This document shows, in pieces, positions 55,756 to 64,000 of a stretch of 64,000 bases of DNA. The stretch covers positions 2,301,501 through 2,365,500 of the forward strand of contig NC_065575.1 in the NCBI RefSeq assembly GCF_937616625.2, written 5' to 3'. The notes beneath the pieces were generated by a model. That model did not search any database, was not told where the DNA came from, and saw nothing but the letters and a program-made list of their open reading frames with translations. This DNA comes from Mercurialis annua. Lineage: Eukaryota > Streptophyta > Magnoliopsida > Malpighiales > Euphorbiaceae. The translations under genes and the position numbers were made by a program. Numbering within the stretch: the first letter of the stretch is position 1; every line of letters starts with the position of its first letter.

Positions 55756-56942
55756 TCATCTGTTACGACTTACGAGCAACTAAGACTGCTTAATTTGAGA
55801 GAAAAAAAAAACAGTGTGTTTATGACGGTGTTTGGAGATTTTGTTTATCATCTTGAATAGCTTAAAGTGGGGTTTCTGGTGAATTATTTATTCGATTTGC
55901 GGGTTCTGTCAATCTCGCTCTTGTTCTTGATTAATGCTGTACCCTTAGAGGACAAGAAACTGACTAATGGTTTATATTTCTCAACATCTCTTGAATATTT
56001 TTTTTGATTTCTGTTAAATATAAGTATCAATTCAGGTTTTCATCATTTGTGAGTCAACTTTTCCTTATGGTTGGTTAATTGTGTTAAATTTCAATAAATT
56101 TAGTCTCTAGCAAATTGTATTTTTGCTAATGCATAAGTGGATATCAGCTCATCCAACGGGTGAAATCACTAAAATTGGGTGAATTTCACACTCTTACTAA
56201 AATTTAATGTGACTACCTTTGCTTTCTGAGGACACCAATCACTCTTCCTATTTCTGAATCAAGTCGAGCTCGAATTTCAGTGTATCGACTCGACTAAGAG
56301 CTGGCAATTGTAAATTCTGCATTCACACTGCAGTGCTGTGCGCAAATAGCTTGTTCGACGAAAGATCTCAGGTTTTAGGATAAAATTATTAAAGAGAATA
56401 AAATCAAGTTGGAGAGTTATCTAACAATTTATTATTTTGAATGGATCGGTTATTCTGATATGGTATCAGAACTTGCACAATCCATAGGTCTGGAGTTCGA
56501 TCATTGACAACACCGTAAAGCGGATCAACGTTCATTCATGTTTTAAGTCCAACGAATGTTTGGAGTGTGGAAATGTGTTCCAAATAATAAAACTATAATT
56601 AGAACCTAATCTAATAGAAATTAGGGCTAAAAAAGGCATCTTGCACCTTTGAATTATCATAAATTCTTCTGAATTTATTTTTTTATTCATTATACAGAGT
56701 AATAAAGTTAGCCCTGAATATATAGACCACTATTATCACTCAACTTTAATGCAGTTCTATATCATGTTTTATCCAGAGCCAATTTTGGATACCAAACAAT
56801 TCTAAATTACAGCTATTCTTATTCTACAACTGATGGCTAAAACCAGAAAACAAGAATATAATAAATCAAATATCAGGTACCCTTTTCTTCTATCAAAATA
56901 TCTAGAACTTAGAACATGTCAACGAGTTTTCGGTGTTACCTT
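55756..56942. other. 3' flanks between converging VPS26 and PPR genes
   Basis: VPS26 (plus) and the PPR gene (minus) converge here. The first 300 bases and the last 100-200 presumably hold their 3' untranslated regions. No coding exon or bounded repeat is evident. Confidence 0.4.
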
Positions 56943-59627
56943 TTACATGAGTCGTTTAGTTCGATCAGTCGGATCAAACCCTCTCCGAAACATTATATCC
57001 ACCCACCTCCTTGCCTCTTCTGTTCTTCCATGCTTAAAAAGTCCATGAACTAAGATATCGTACGTCCATTGATTTGGCTCGTAACCATTCTGGCATATTC
57101 TATCGAACAATTCACAAGCATAATCAATGTTAATCATGCTTAATCTTCTCAATAACATATTGTATGTGTATAGGTCAAGCGGGAAACACTGTTCAATCAC
57201 GTCTTCCAAGGAGTCTATCTCTTGGCTCACTCTAAGACGGCCTGAAAATGCACCAATTATTTGCCCAAGAATTGAAAGACCGGAAGAACCCTCATCGTGC
57301 TCCTCTCTTGATCGAAGCCAGGCATTATAGAGCTCGTCGCTTTTGAAGGAATGCAACAAAAATATGTTGCCTATAAAGGATGTAATATGACGACCTGTTT
57401 TCTCGAAGTCCTTAACAAGATCTATCGCCGTATCGTAATCTTTGTTCGAGCACAATGACTGTATAAGAACCTCGTAACATTCAATACTAGGAACCACTTC
57501 ATTACCCTTCATTTCTTTGAAATAGGTCAATGCAGAATCCAATTTTTGGCCTTTGCAAAGACCTACAACCATGGTATTGCATAGCTTTCTGCCAATCGTT
57601 CTTCTGTGACATAAATCGTTAAAAAAATTAAAAGCGTCAGATATTTTCTCGCTCTTTAGATAACTCTGTAACATAAGAATGTCAGAACTCAGATTAGGTT
57701 TGATCCCACTTCTAAGCATCATCTCAAAAGTTTCTCTTGCAAGATTAGGCTTCTTTGCATGCCCAGCTCCATCGATAAAGAAATTATAAATCTGGCAATT
57801 AGGTTCATGATGAGATAGTTGCATCTCCAACAAGTTGAAAAACTGATTTTCCGGGTTTTCCATATCGCATAGACTCCGAATCACTGCTCTGAACAAAGTC
57901 CGAGTAGCGATATGACCCTTATCTTGCATTTCAATAAGCAGCCTTGCAGCAACATCACCCTTGTTAATTTTGTTAAAACCGTGAATCAAATTTGAGTATG
58001 TAGACTTTGTAGCTACGCGGTTCATTCGGTTAAGTTTTCCATGTATCAAGTACCCATCTTCTAACCTCCTAGCCCTGCACATAGCTGATATAAACTTATC
58101 AAACATGGAATCACTCGGTATGATATTACGCTCCAGAGCAACATCAACCAGCTCTTTCATCATATCGAGCTTTCCTTCCTTACATAAAGCATGAGTAAGT
58201 ATCGAAAACGTTCTTTTACCAGGGATATAACCTTGGTCAGTACAATTCTTCAACACACTGTATGCCTCGTCGACTTTCCCCTCTCCGCATAAAGAGTTGA
58301 TGAGATAATTACAAGTCATAGTAGTCGGCGAGAGGCCAAATTCAGATTTGCAATTATACAAATCAAGTGCAACATCCACCATTCCAGCTTTACAAAAGAA
58401 ACACAATGCAGCATTCATAGTGATCTTATCCGGAGAAATCCCACCTTCCATCATCTCAAGCAACAAATCACAAGCTTCTTTGAGTCGATTCTCCTTCAAA
58501 AGCCTGCATAACAAAGCATTATACTGAAACACCTCCGGAACATACGTTTCTAACGACTTCTTATGCTGCAAAAACCCCAAGGCCAAATCAACATTCCCGC
58601 TCTGAATCAAGTTCCGAAGCCACACATCATAAGCAGGCTCCATAGGCGTAACCCCCAACCCCCTAAACTCCTCAACCAACTGCCCCGCCTTCTCAAACAA
58701 ACCCTCCCGACAAAACGCATCGACAAGCACACCTACAGCCGACCCATTACCACACTCCCCCTCTACAAACAAATCACGCAAATACCCTTCCGCTTCATCC
58801 AACAATCGCTGCTTACAAAAACTCTTAACAACAATGGAATGCGTAACATGACTCGTGAAACCCCGAATCGAAATCTGATTAGCAATACACTCAACAGCAT
58901 CAAAACAACACTCCTCAACCAAAGAATTAAGCAGAACATGATAAGTAAAGTCATCCAAATCAATCCCTTGAAACCTCATCCTACCAAACAATTGCAAAGC
59001 AACCAAAGGCTTACCAGCAACAGAGTAACCCATAACCAAAGTAGGGTAAAACCCATAACCAAGCTTATGATTAATAAACCGAAACTTCATATAATTATCA
59101 AGAAAATCAAGCATAAGTGGCATTAATTTAGCCTTAGACAAAATCTTAAAAATTGCATGAAAAGTTGCACGTGTGTGATGAAAACCAGACAGTCTCCCAG
59201 CCCAGTCAAAGAATTTAAGACAAGAAAGTACATCGTTTTTGGCATTACCATATCTAAGAATCTCAAGAACAACTGACTCAGTCAATCTAAGACCGAGTTG
59301 ATCAAGGGCAACCTCGTCAACTTCATCTTGGTTGCTCAAAATCTCGAAAACTCGATCTAAAGAGGCGTAATTTTGAGTTTGGAACCATTCTTTGACGCTG
59401 TGAACGACGTCGTTGAGTCGGAAACTGGGGATTTGGTGAAGTGGGTATGATGGGAATGTTGTAGAGTGACAGTAATGATGAAATATGAGTGGAAAGATTG
59501 TAACTTTATTGGGTTTTAGGGTTGGGTTTAGAGGAGATGAGGAGTGAGACAATGAGCGGAGAGAATTGGTGAAGAAGAGAAGCTGAGGAGGGATTGATTT
59601 GGTTGCATTTTTGAGATTTTGATGCAT
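56943..59627 (-). CDS. Pentatricopeptide repeat protein, P class, organelle-targeted
   Basis: A single uninterrupted 894-codon frame. The N-terminus (MHQNLKNATKSIPPQLLFFT, NSLRSLSHSSS) is basic and Ser-rich with no acidic residue for over 40 residues, as in a mitochondrial presequence. From about residue 160 to the end there are tandem 35-residue motifs with the P-class pattern, for example CKAGMVDVALDLYNCKSEFG, YNYLINSLCGEGKVDEAYSV-like (here CNYLINSLCGEGKVDEAYSV) and WTYDILVHGLFKHGRTEEAR. No E, DYW or SMR extension follows, so RNA stabilisation or processing in the organelle is more likely than C-to-U editing. Lack of introns is usual for plant PPR genes. It resembles Arabidopsis At1g71210, but that match is from memory. 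Its antisense open frame at 58563-59126 is a shadow. Confidence 0.93.
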   Translation of the reverse strand: MHQNLKNATKSIPPQLLFFTNSLRSLSHSSSPLNPTLKPNKVTIFPLIFHHYCHSTTFPSYPLHQIPSFRLNDVVHSVKEWFQTQNYASLDRVFEILSNQDEVDEVALDQLGLRLTESVVLEILRYGNAKNDVLSCLKFFDWAGRLSGFHHTRATFHAIFKILSKAKLMPLMLDFLDNYMKFRFINHKLGYGFYPTLVMGYSVAGKPLVALQLFGRMRFQGIDLDDFTYHVLLNSLVEECCFDAVECIANQISIRGFTSHVTHSIVVKSFCKQRLLDEAEGYLRDLFVEGECGNGSAVGVLVDAFCREGLFEKAGQLVEEFRGLGVTPMEPAYDVWLRNLIQSGNVDLALGFLQHKKSLETYVPEVFQYNALLCRLLKENRLKEACDLLLEMMEGGISPDKITMNAALCFFCKAGMVDVALDLYNCKSEFGLSPTTMTCNYLINSLCGEGKVDEAYSVLKNCTDQGYIPGKRTFSILTHALCKEGKLDMMKELVDVALERNIIPSDSMFDKFISAMCRARRLEDGYLIHGKLNRMNRVATKSTYSNLIHGFNKINKGDVAARLLIEMQDKGHIATRTLFRAVIRSLCDMENPENQFFNLLEMQLSHHEPNCQIYNFFIDGAGHAKKPNLARETFEMMLRSGIKPNLSSDILMLQSYLKSEKISDAFNFFNDLCHRRTIGRKLCNTMVVGLCKGQKLDSALTYFKEMKGNEVVPSIECYEVLIQSLCSNKDYDTAIDLVKDFEKTGRHITSFIGNIFLLHSFKSDELYNAWLRSREEHDEGSSGLSILGQIIGAFSGRLRVSQEIDSLEDVIEQCFPLDLYTYNMLLRRLSMINIDYACELFDRICQNGYEPNQWTYDILVHGLFKHGRTEEARRWVDIMFRRGFDPTDRTKRLM

Positions 59628-60069
59628 TTGATTTGGGGATTTTGTGGGTGTTTGTGTTTCTTGTTTGATGAATCAATGGCAAGCTCTTGCATCAGTAAGC
59701 CGCCATTTTTGCTTCTTTTTGTGTGTGTTTTATGTAAGTTTTTTATTTTTTATTGTTTTTGAAATGTTATAAATTTTTACTTTTCTTTGACAAAACAAAA
59801 AATCATTTTCTTTTTTAATTTTTTGGTTTTTAAATTTGCATAATAATTAGGAAATAGTATAATTTTTTTTGCCAATTATTTAAATAGGTTTTACTATTTT
59901 TTAAATTCAAATATTTGCGTATGTTATCAATTACTATAAAACTTTTCAATTTTTATATTTGTGTTCAATTTGAAAGGTTCTTTTTACAATTATGACTAAA
60001 ATTTTAAATTTCATTTTTTAAATCCAAACATTTGCGTTCTTTTTCAATTGCAACTAAATATTTATATTA
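59628..60069. other. Promoter side of the PPR gene
   Basis: The first 100 bases upstream of the ATG are moderately GC-richer and presumably contain the leader. Beyond about 59740 the sequence is AT-rich with no recognisable element. Confidence 0.35.
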
Positions 60070-60353
60070 CTTTCTCCGTTTCATAATATTTGTCGCATTT
60101 GGCTTTGTCACAAAAACTAAGAAAACAATTAATATGTCTTAATTTGTAAACATTTTTACTAAATTAACCCTACATTGAAATTTGGTTACATTTATTACTA
60201 CCATTTTCATTTGTTTATTGTATTCTTTCAATAAATTAATGGGGGGCAAATATGGAAAAATAGCAATTAATGCTCTTTTGATATTATAACATGACAAATA
60301 TTATGTACCAAAAAAATTTCTCAAATGCGACAAATATTATGGACCGGAGGGAA
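60070..60353. mobile_element. Stowaway MITE
   Basis: The ends are CTTTCTCCGTTTCATAATA and, complemented, TTCCCTCCGGTCCATAATA, both continuing TTTGTCGCATTTG. TA lies on both sides (60068-60069, 60354-60355). 284 bp, AT-rich, non-coding. A right-end fragment of the same family is at about 37813-37853. Confidence 0.85.
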
Positions 60354-60862
60354 TAATGTTTTAGAAGTGAAATAAAAGATTTAAAATTTAATCGTAATTG
60401 ATAAAATACGTAAAGATTTGGATTTAAAAAATAAAACTTAAAATTTTAGTTACAATTATAAAAAAAGCTTTCAAATTGGACATAATTATAAAAATTAAAA
60501 GATTTGATCGTAATTAATTAAAGATGCGAAGATTTAGATTTAAAAAATAATTTGCCCTTTTAAGTATTATTAATAATGTCCTTACCTTGAAGAATTTAAA
60601 ATGTTTAAAAATATGTATGCCGATAATGTATGCAATACTGCAAAATAAAAAGGCCGATTAGTAGTATAATATAGAACTTCAAGGGCATTATAATACTATT
60701 TTTCCATAATTAACAGTCGACCATGGAAAATATAACAAAATCGTGTTTTAGTATAATATGATAAAATTGATGAGTGTTTTAGTGTAATTTTTAAATATCA
60801 TGGTTTAACTAGTGTAATATATCATCAGGAGTTAAAAAGTATTACTTCTAATAAAAAATTAA

Positions 60863-61129
60863 GAGTTAATGTTATAAAAATTCACCAACTTTACACGTTT
60901 TTTTATGTTAATCACGCAGTTTAAATTTTCTCATTTTCATGCACGAACTACCACTTTTTCTCAAATTCATGCACGGTGCTGAGATGTCACGGCTTCATTA
61001 GTGTGATTCGCTTAGATGGGCATGAATTTGAAAAAAAATGGTAGTTCGTGCATAAAAATAAAAAAATTTAAACTGCGTGATTAAAATGAGAAAACGTGTA
61101 AAGTTCGTGATTTTTTTTGACATTAATCC
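60863..61129. mobile_element. GGGTTAATG-family MITE, copy 5
   Basis: The left end GAGTTAATGTTATAAAAATT and complemented right end GGATTAATGTCAAAAAAAAT lead into shared AACTTTACACG, TTAATCACGCAGTTTAAATT and TCAAATTCATGCACGGTG arms. Flanking AAAAATTAA (60854-60862) and AAAAACTAA (61130-61138) match at 8 of 9. 267 bp. It lies some 240 bp beyond the stop of the RINT1-like gene. Confidence 0.8.
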
Positions 61130-61373
61130 AAAAACTAAACACCAAATTAGTTTATAAGATCAATTTCATTTATTAATTTAAAAACTAATTATAACTTTGT
61201 GCAGGGTACAACCCTTGTTTATAAATAATTTAAATCGCTAGTAGCTCTGATTTTTTCTATTATAATTTTTTTATTAATACATCTTATATAAGAAATATAG
61301 TGACTTCATGTCATATGAGAGTAGTAACAATTTGCAAGAGATTTAGAGGAAAAACACAGAAAAACACTTAAGA

Positions 61374-63524
61374 TCAAGATTTGAACTCTGACTTCATCAA
61401 AATTTTATCAACCAGATCATAAGTTAAGTGTAAGATTCCAACAGAACTCAAAATTTTTGTTCGATTCAGTACATTGGAAGAAATTACCTGAAAATGGTTT
61501 ATTTCTTCCCTACTCATCTTCAACAACCTAAGAGCCTCTTTTATACAAGGGAAAAATGCTTCAGGCCGAGCACAAAATGGTCGAAAAACAAACAACAGAG
61601 CTTGCATATCAGCTTCAAATTGATCAATACCCTTCCGAGAATAACGAACATCACTCGTGGCAATGCTGCTCGATATAAAATGATCTAGCCCATTAGCAAC
61701 ACTTCTCCACAAATCCAGGAAGTCTTGTGGATTGAGACAAGACATGAGAGTGTTCAGCTCGGTTTTGAGAGTATCCAATGCTTCGACAATATCAGAAGAT
61801 ACAGATATCGCTGCTGAAGTGAAATTTTCTCGCCCATGCTCGAAATGTTGCGTGTGCTGCAGATATTCCCAGGAAAGTGCTTCGAAATGATGAAGAAGAG
61901 CAGTGATAATATCCATGAGCCAGTTAGTTTCGAGCTCCGTTAGACATTTAACTTCTTCCGCGAAGAACATATTATCATCGGCAGAGTTGTCATTTCTGTT
62001 CACATCTAACTTCTTTTCCGCGACTGTCATCTCTAAAAAGTTTACATCATCACTCCATTCTTGTAGCTTAGACGCAATATATCTGGCAGCATTAATTGAT
62101 CCACAGACTTTGATCAAGACATTGTCCGCATAATCCAGGGGAAATTCGGTATTCTTGCATCTCAAAACCAATACATTAAGAAGATACCAGAGGAATTTTC
62201 CGGTAGTTGATTTGATAAAACGAACACGTAGTAAAATATCAGGCAGACTTTGGCATCGCTCAATCATTTCCCACGCTATTTTAATGGCGGATTTTGCTAC
62301 TAACGGAGCTTTATAATCTATAGCACTGTGTTGGAAATTAACACCAGATTCCTTATCTAGTGACCAAGCTCTCTCATCTTTTAGATCAAGCTTCAATTTC
62401 TTGATAGCATCTTTGAGTTCTATTTTCGCCCATATTTTGAGCCAATCTGGCCTACCACAGAACATCGTTAATACTGAAACTCCAATGGAAGGCTCATTAT
62501 GCCCTTCAGACTTCAAGAAAAAATTAATTTCTGAACTTACAAGTGATTGCATCCGTTTATCAAAAACAACAATGTGATCCATTAAATAAAGCCATGAAGA
62601 AGCAACTTCAACATACATATCTTTATTCTTGTACCTTTCAACAAGAACAGAGACGACAGATTTTGATAAAAATCCAGAAAGCATTTGGACCATTGCTGAA
62701 ACCCATGCTTCTCTAGCACTGTAACTCGCCAACCTTGCTCTGTCGATCAAAGGCTGCAAAACGTCATCCACTCCGACAATAAAGTCTTTAGTAATCTTAT
62801 ATACAAGAGCAAAAATGAACTCAGGCTGTTCAACCCATTTAGAGAAATGGTATTCTAATCGTGATGCAAAAGGCGAAACCAGTTCATCGATAGCCCAAAG
62901 CCTCGTGGTGCATTCGTTCTGTCCAAACATGTTACACTGTCGATTTTGCCTTCGTGTTTGCAGATGCTCCAAAGCACAAACATCTAGAAAACTCTCCGAA
63001 AATTTCTTTCGTTTGTTTCCTTCCATCAAAACAAGTGGATTAGGAAGGCTAGTAATTTCTCCACTATCGACTTTTGATGTCAAAAGTTTAGGTGGCCATC
63101 CTAAAGAAGCAAGAAGAGCTCGATAATCAGCAAGAATTTGTGGGCGAACAACCACTAGAGATTTATCTACTCTGACATCAATAGATTGCAAAAGATGAGA
63201 CCATTGAGGATGAAATTTTGCAACATCAACCAAAATGTCCTCAATATTATTCATAACTTGTATGGCTCTGACAAGTCTTTCTTGCTTTAGCCCAAAGTCC
63301 TGTACCAATAGAATATAGTCATGTTTAGTTTCTAACTATTCTATTAATTTATCAATACAATATGCATGCTGGAATAATGAGGTAAAGAGAAATACAGTCT
63401 TTTACAGTTGAAATCAGTGAAGTCAAATGCTTTGCTGAAAACATATTCCGAGCATGTAAGTCTCCAGTAGAGTAAACTGCATCCTCAAGATCTCCAACCA
63501 AAGCTTCCAACCGTAAAGCAATAT
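61374..63524 (-). CDS. RINT1/TIP20 family vesicle-tethering protein (MAG2 / MAG2-like), 3' part
   Basis: Two exons on the minus strand: 63524-63406 and the large last exon 63299-61374 (642 codons with TGA). They join in phase as MFSAKHLTSLIST + DFGLKQERLVRAIQVMNNIE. The upstream exon reads IALRLEALVGDLEDAV, matching the coiled-coil segment before the RINT1 domain. The last exon covers nearly all of the TIP20/RINT1 domain: FHPQWSHLLQSIDVRVDKSL, RPQILADYRALLASLGWPP, LWAIDELVSPF, PEFIFALVYKITKDF, FCGRPDWLKIWAKIEL, and FRPFCARPEAFFP near the end. In Arabidopsis MAG2 and MAG2L belong to the ER tether that accepts Golgi-derived vesicles and are needed for seed storage protein export. I cannot decide between MAG2 and MAG2L. 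The 5' exons lie off the right edge. Confidence 0.9.
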
Positions 63525-64000
63525 CTGAATAAATTCACATTTGAGTTTAGTGCATGATGGGAGACTATATAAAGTATGAACATAACGCATAAATGTTTCC
63601 CTCAAGAATTACAAAACCAGCAAAAAATCTGCTTGTTTTGCTAGGGATAAGAAAGGATTTTCTATTACTCCATAAGCTATCTTTTGCGCAGGCTTTGCAT
63701 AGAGTCACTAGTTCTCCGACTCAAAAATTTGTTCAAGAGCAAACCAAAAATTTCAAACAATGTGACATCAGAAATGACAGGCCAACAGTTGTAACCTAAG
63801 TAATCAATAATTATCGTAGGGACTTGGATAATATTTATTTTCAAGTTTAGAGATACCAGTATTATTTGGAACGAGGAGAGTTTAAACATGCTCATCTTTC
63901 TATTAAACATGCATGTAACATCAATAAATAAGGATAATAAAATAGCTTCACTTCTATGTCAAAAACCCCAGTTAAATCTTCCGAATAATTCAAGAATTTC
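63525..64000. other. Intron of the RINT1-like gene
   Basis: Sequence upstream of exon 63524-63406. The acceptor TTTATTCAG precedes that exon, so this is intronic at least near its right-hand neighbour. I could not find the preceding exon in these 476 bases on the minus strand; it is probably beyond the window edge. Confidence 0.45.

Noticed and set aside
58563..59126. Long open frame antisense to the PPR gene
   Set aside because: Lies entirely within the PPR coding exon on the other strand; Pro/Gln/Asn/Thr-rich composition is what antisense of this codon usage gives.

Overview
This is nuclear DNA from a flowering plant, most likely a eudicot. It is AT-rich and carries intron-rich genes with GT-AG splice sites. 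Their products (PAG1-type proteasome subunit, CSN2, a CBL-interacting kinase, VPS26, a PBL-type receptor-like cytoplasmic kinase, a P-class PPR protein, a RINT1/MAG2 tether) are highly conserved in land plants. There are no operons, CRISPR arrays or prokaryotic signals. I cannot fix the species from sequence alone.

Eight genes are supported. From left to right: the 5' exons of an Obg GTPase gene (minus, 182-568, continuing off the left edge); proteasome subunit alpha type-3/PAG1 (minus, 2352-6468, 10 exons, 249 aa); a PBL-like kinase (plus, 21639-25610, 6 exons, 406 aa); COP9 signalosome subunit 2 (plus, 27577-32772, 12 exons, 439 aa); CIPK3-like kinase (plus, 43366-48660, 14 coding exons, 439 or 442 aa); retromer VPS26 (plus, 49958-55755, 11 coding exons, 300 aa, with a coding exon 1 that is just the ATG); a single-exon PPR gene (minus, 56943-59627, 894 aa); and the 3' exons of a RINT1/TIP20 family gene (minus, 61374-63524, continuing off the right edge). 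I built the exons by hand from splice sites, reading phase and similarity to remembered family sequences. The phases close in every complete gene.

The space between genes is a dense, nested collection of transposable elements, many with boundaries readable to the base. Two Mutator-like elements lie 24 bp apart, each with its own target-site duplication (TSD); the larger holds broken MULE transposase pieces and a nested Stowaway MITE. A second Mutator-type element occurs as two inverted copies 14.3 kb apart, each with a different perfect 9-bp TSD. A third group is a MITE family of about five copies, two with perfect 9-bp TSDs and one with 8/9. There are also two Helitron-like elements with TC/CTAG ends, a PIF/Harbinger-type MITE with TAA TSDs, hAT-type MITEs (one with a perfect 8-bp TSD), three intact Stowaway MITEs, a tRNA-derived SINE candidate, a LINE remnant with a poly(A) tail and a 94-bp (TA)n microsatellite.

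The genes do not form a pathway: they are housekeeping and signalling genes (protein degradation, COP9 signalosome, vesicle traffic, organelle RNA processing, calcium signalling) that are simply neighbours. The most informative material is the transposon record. I see no new defence or biosynthetic system and do not claim one.
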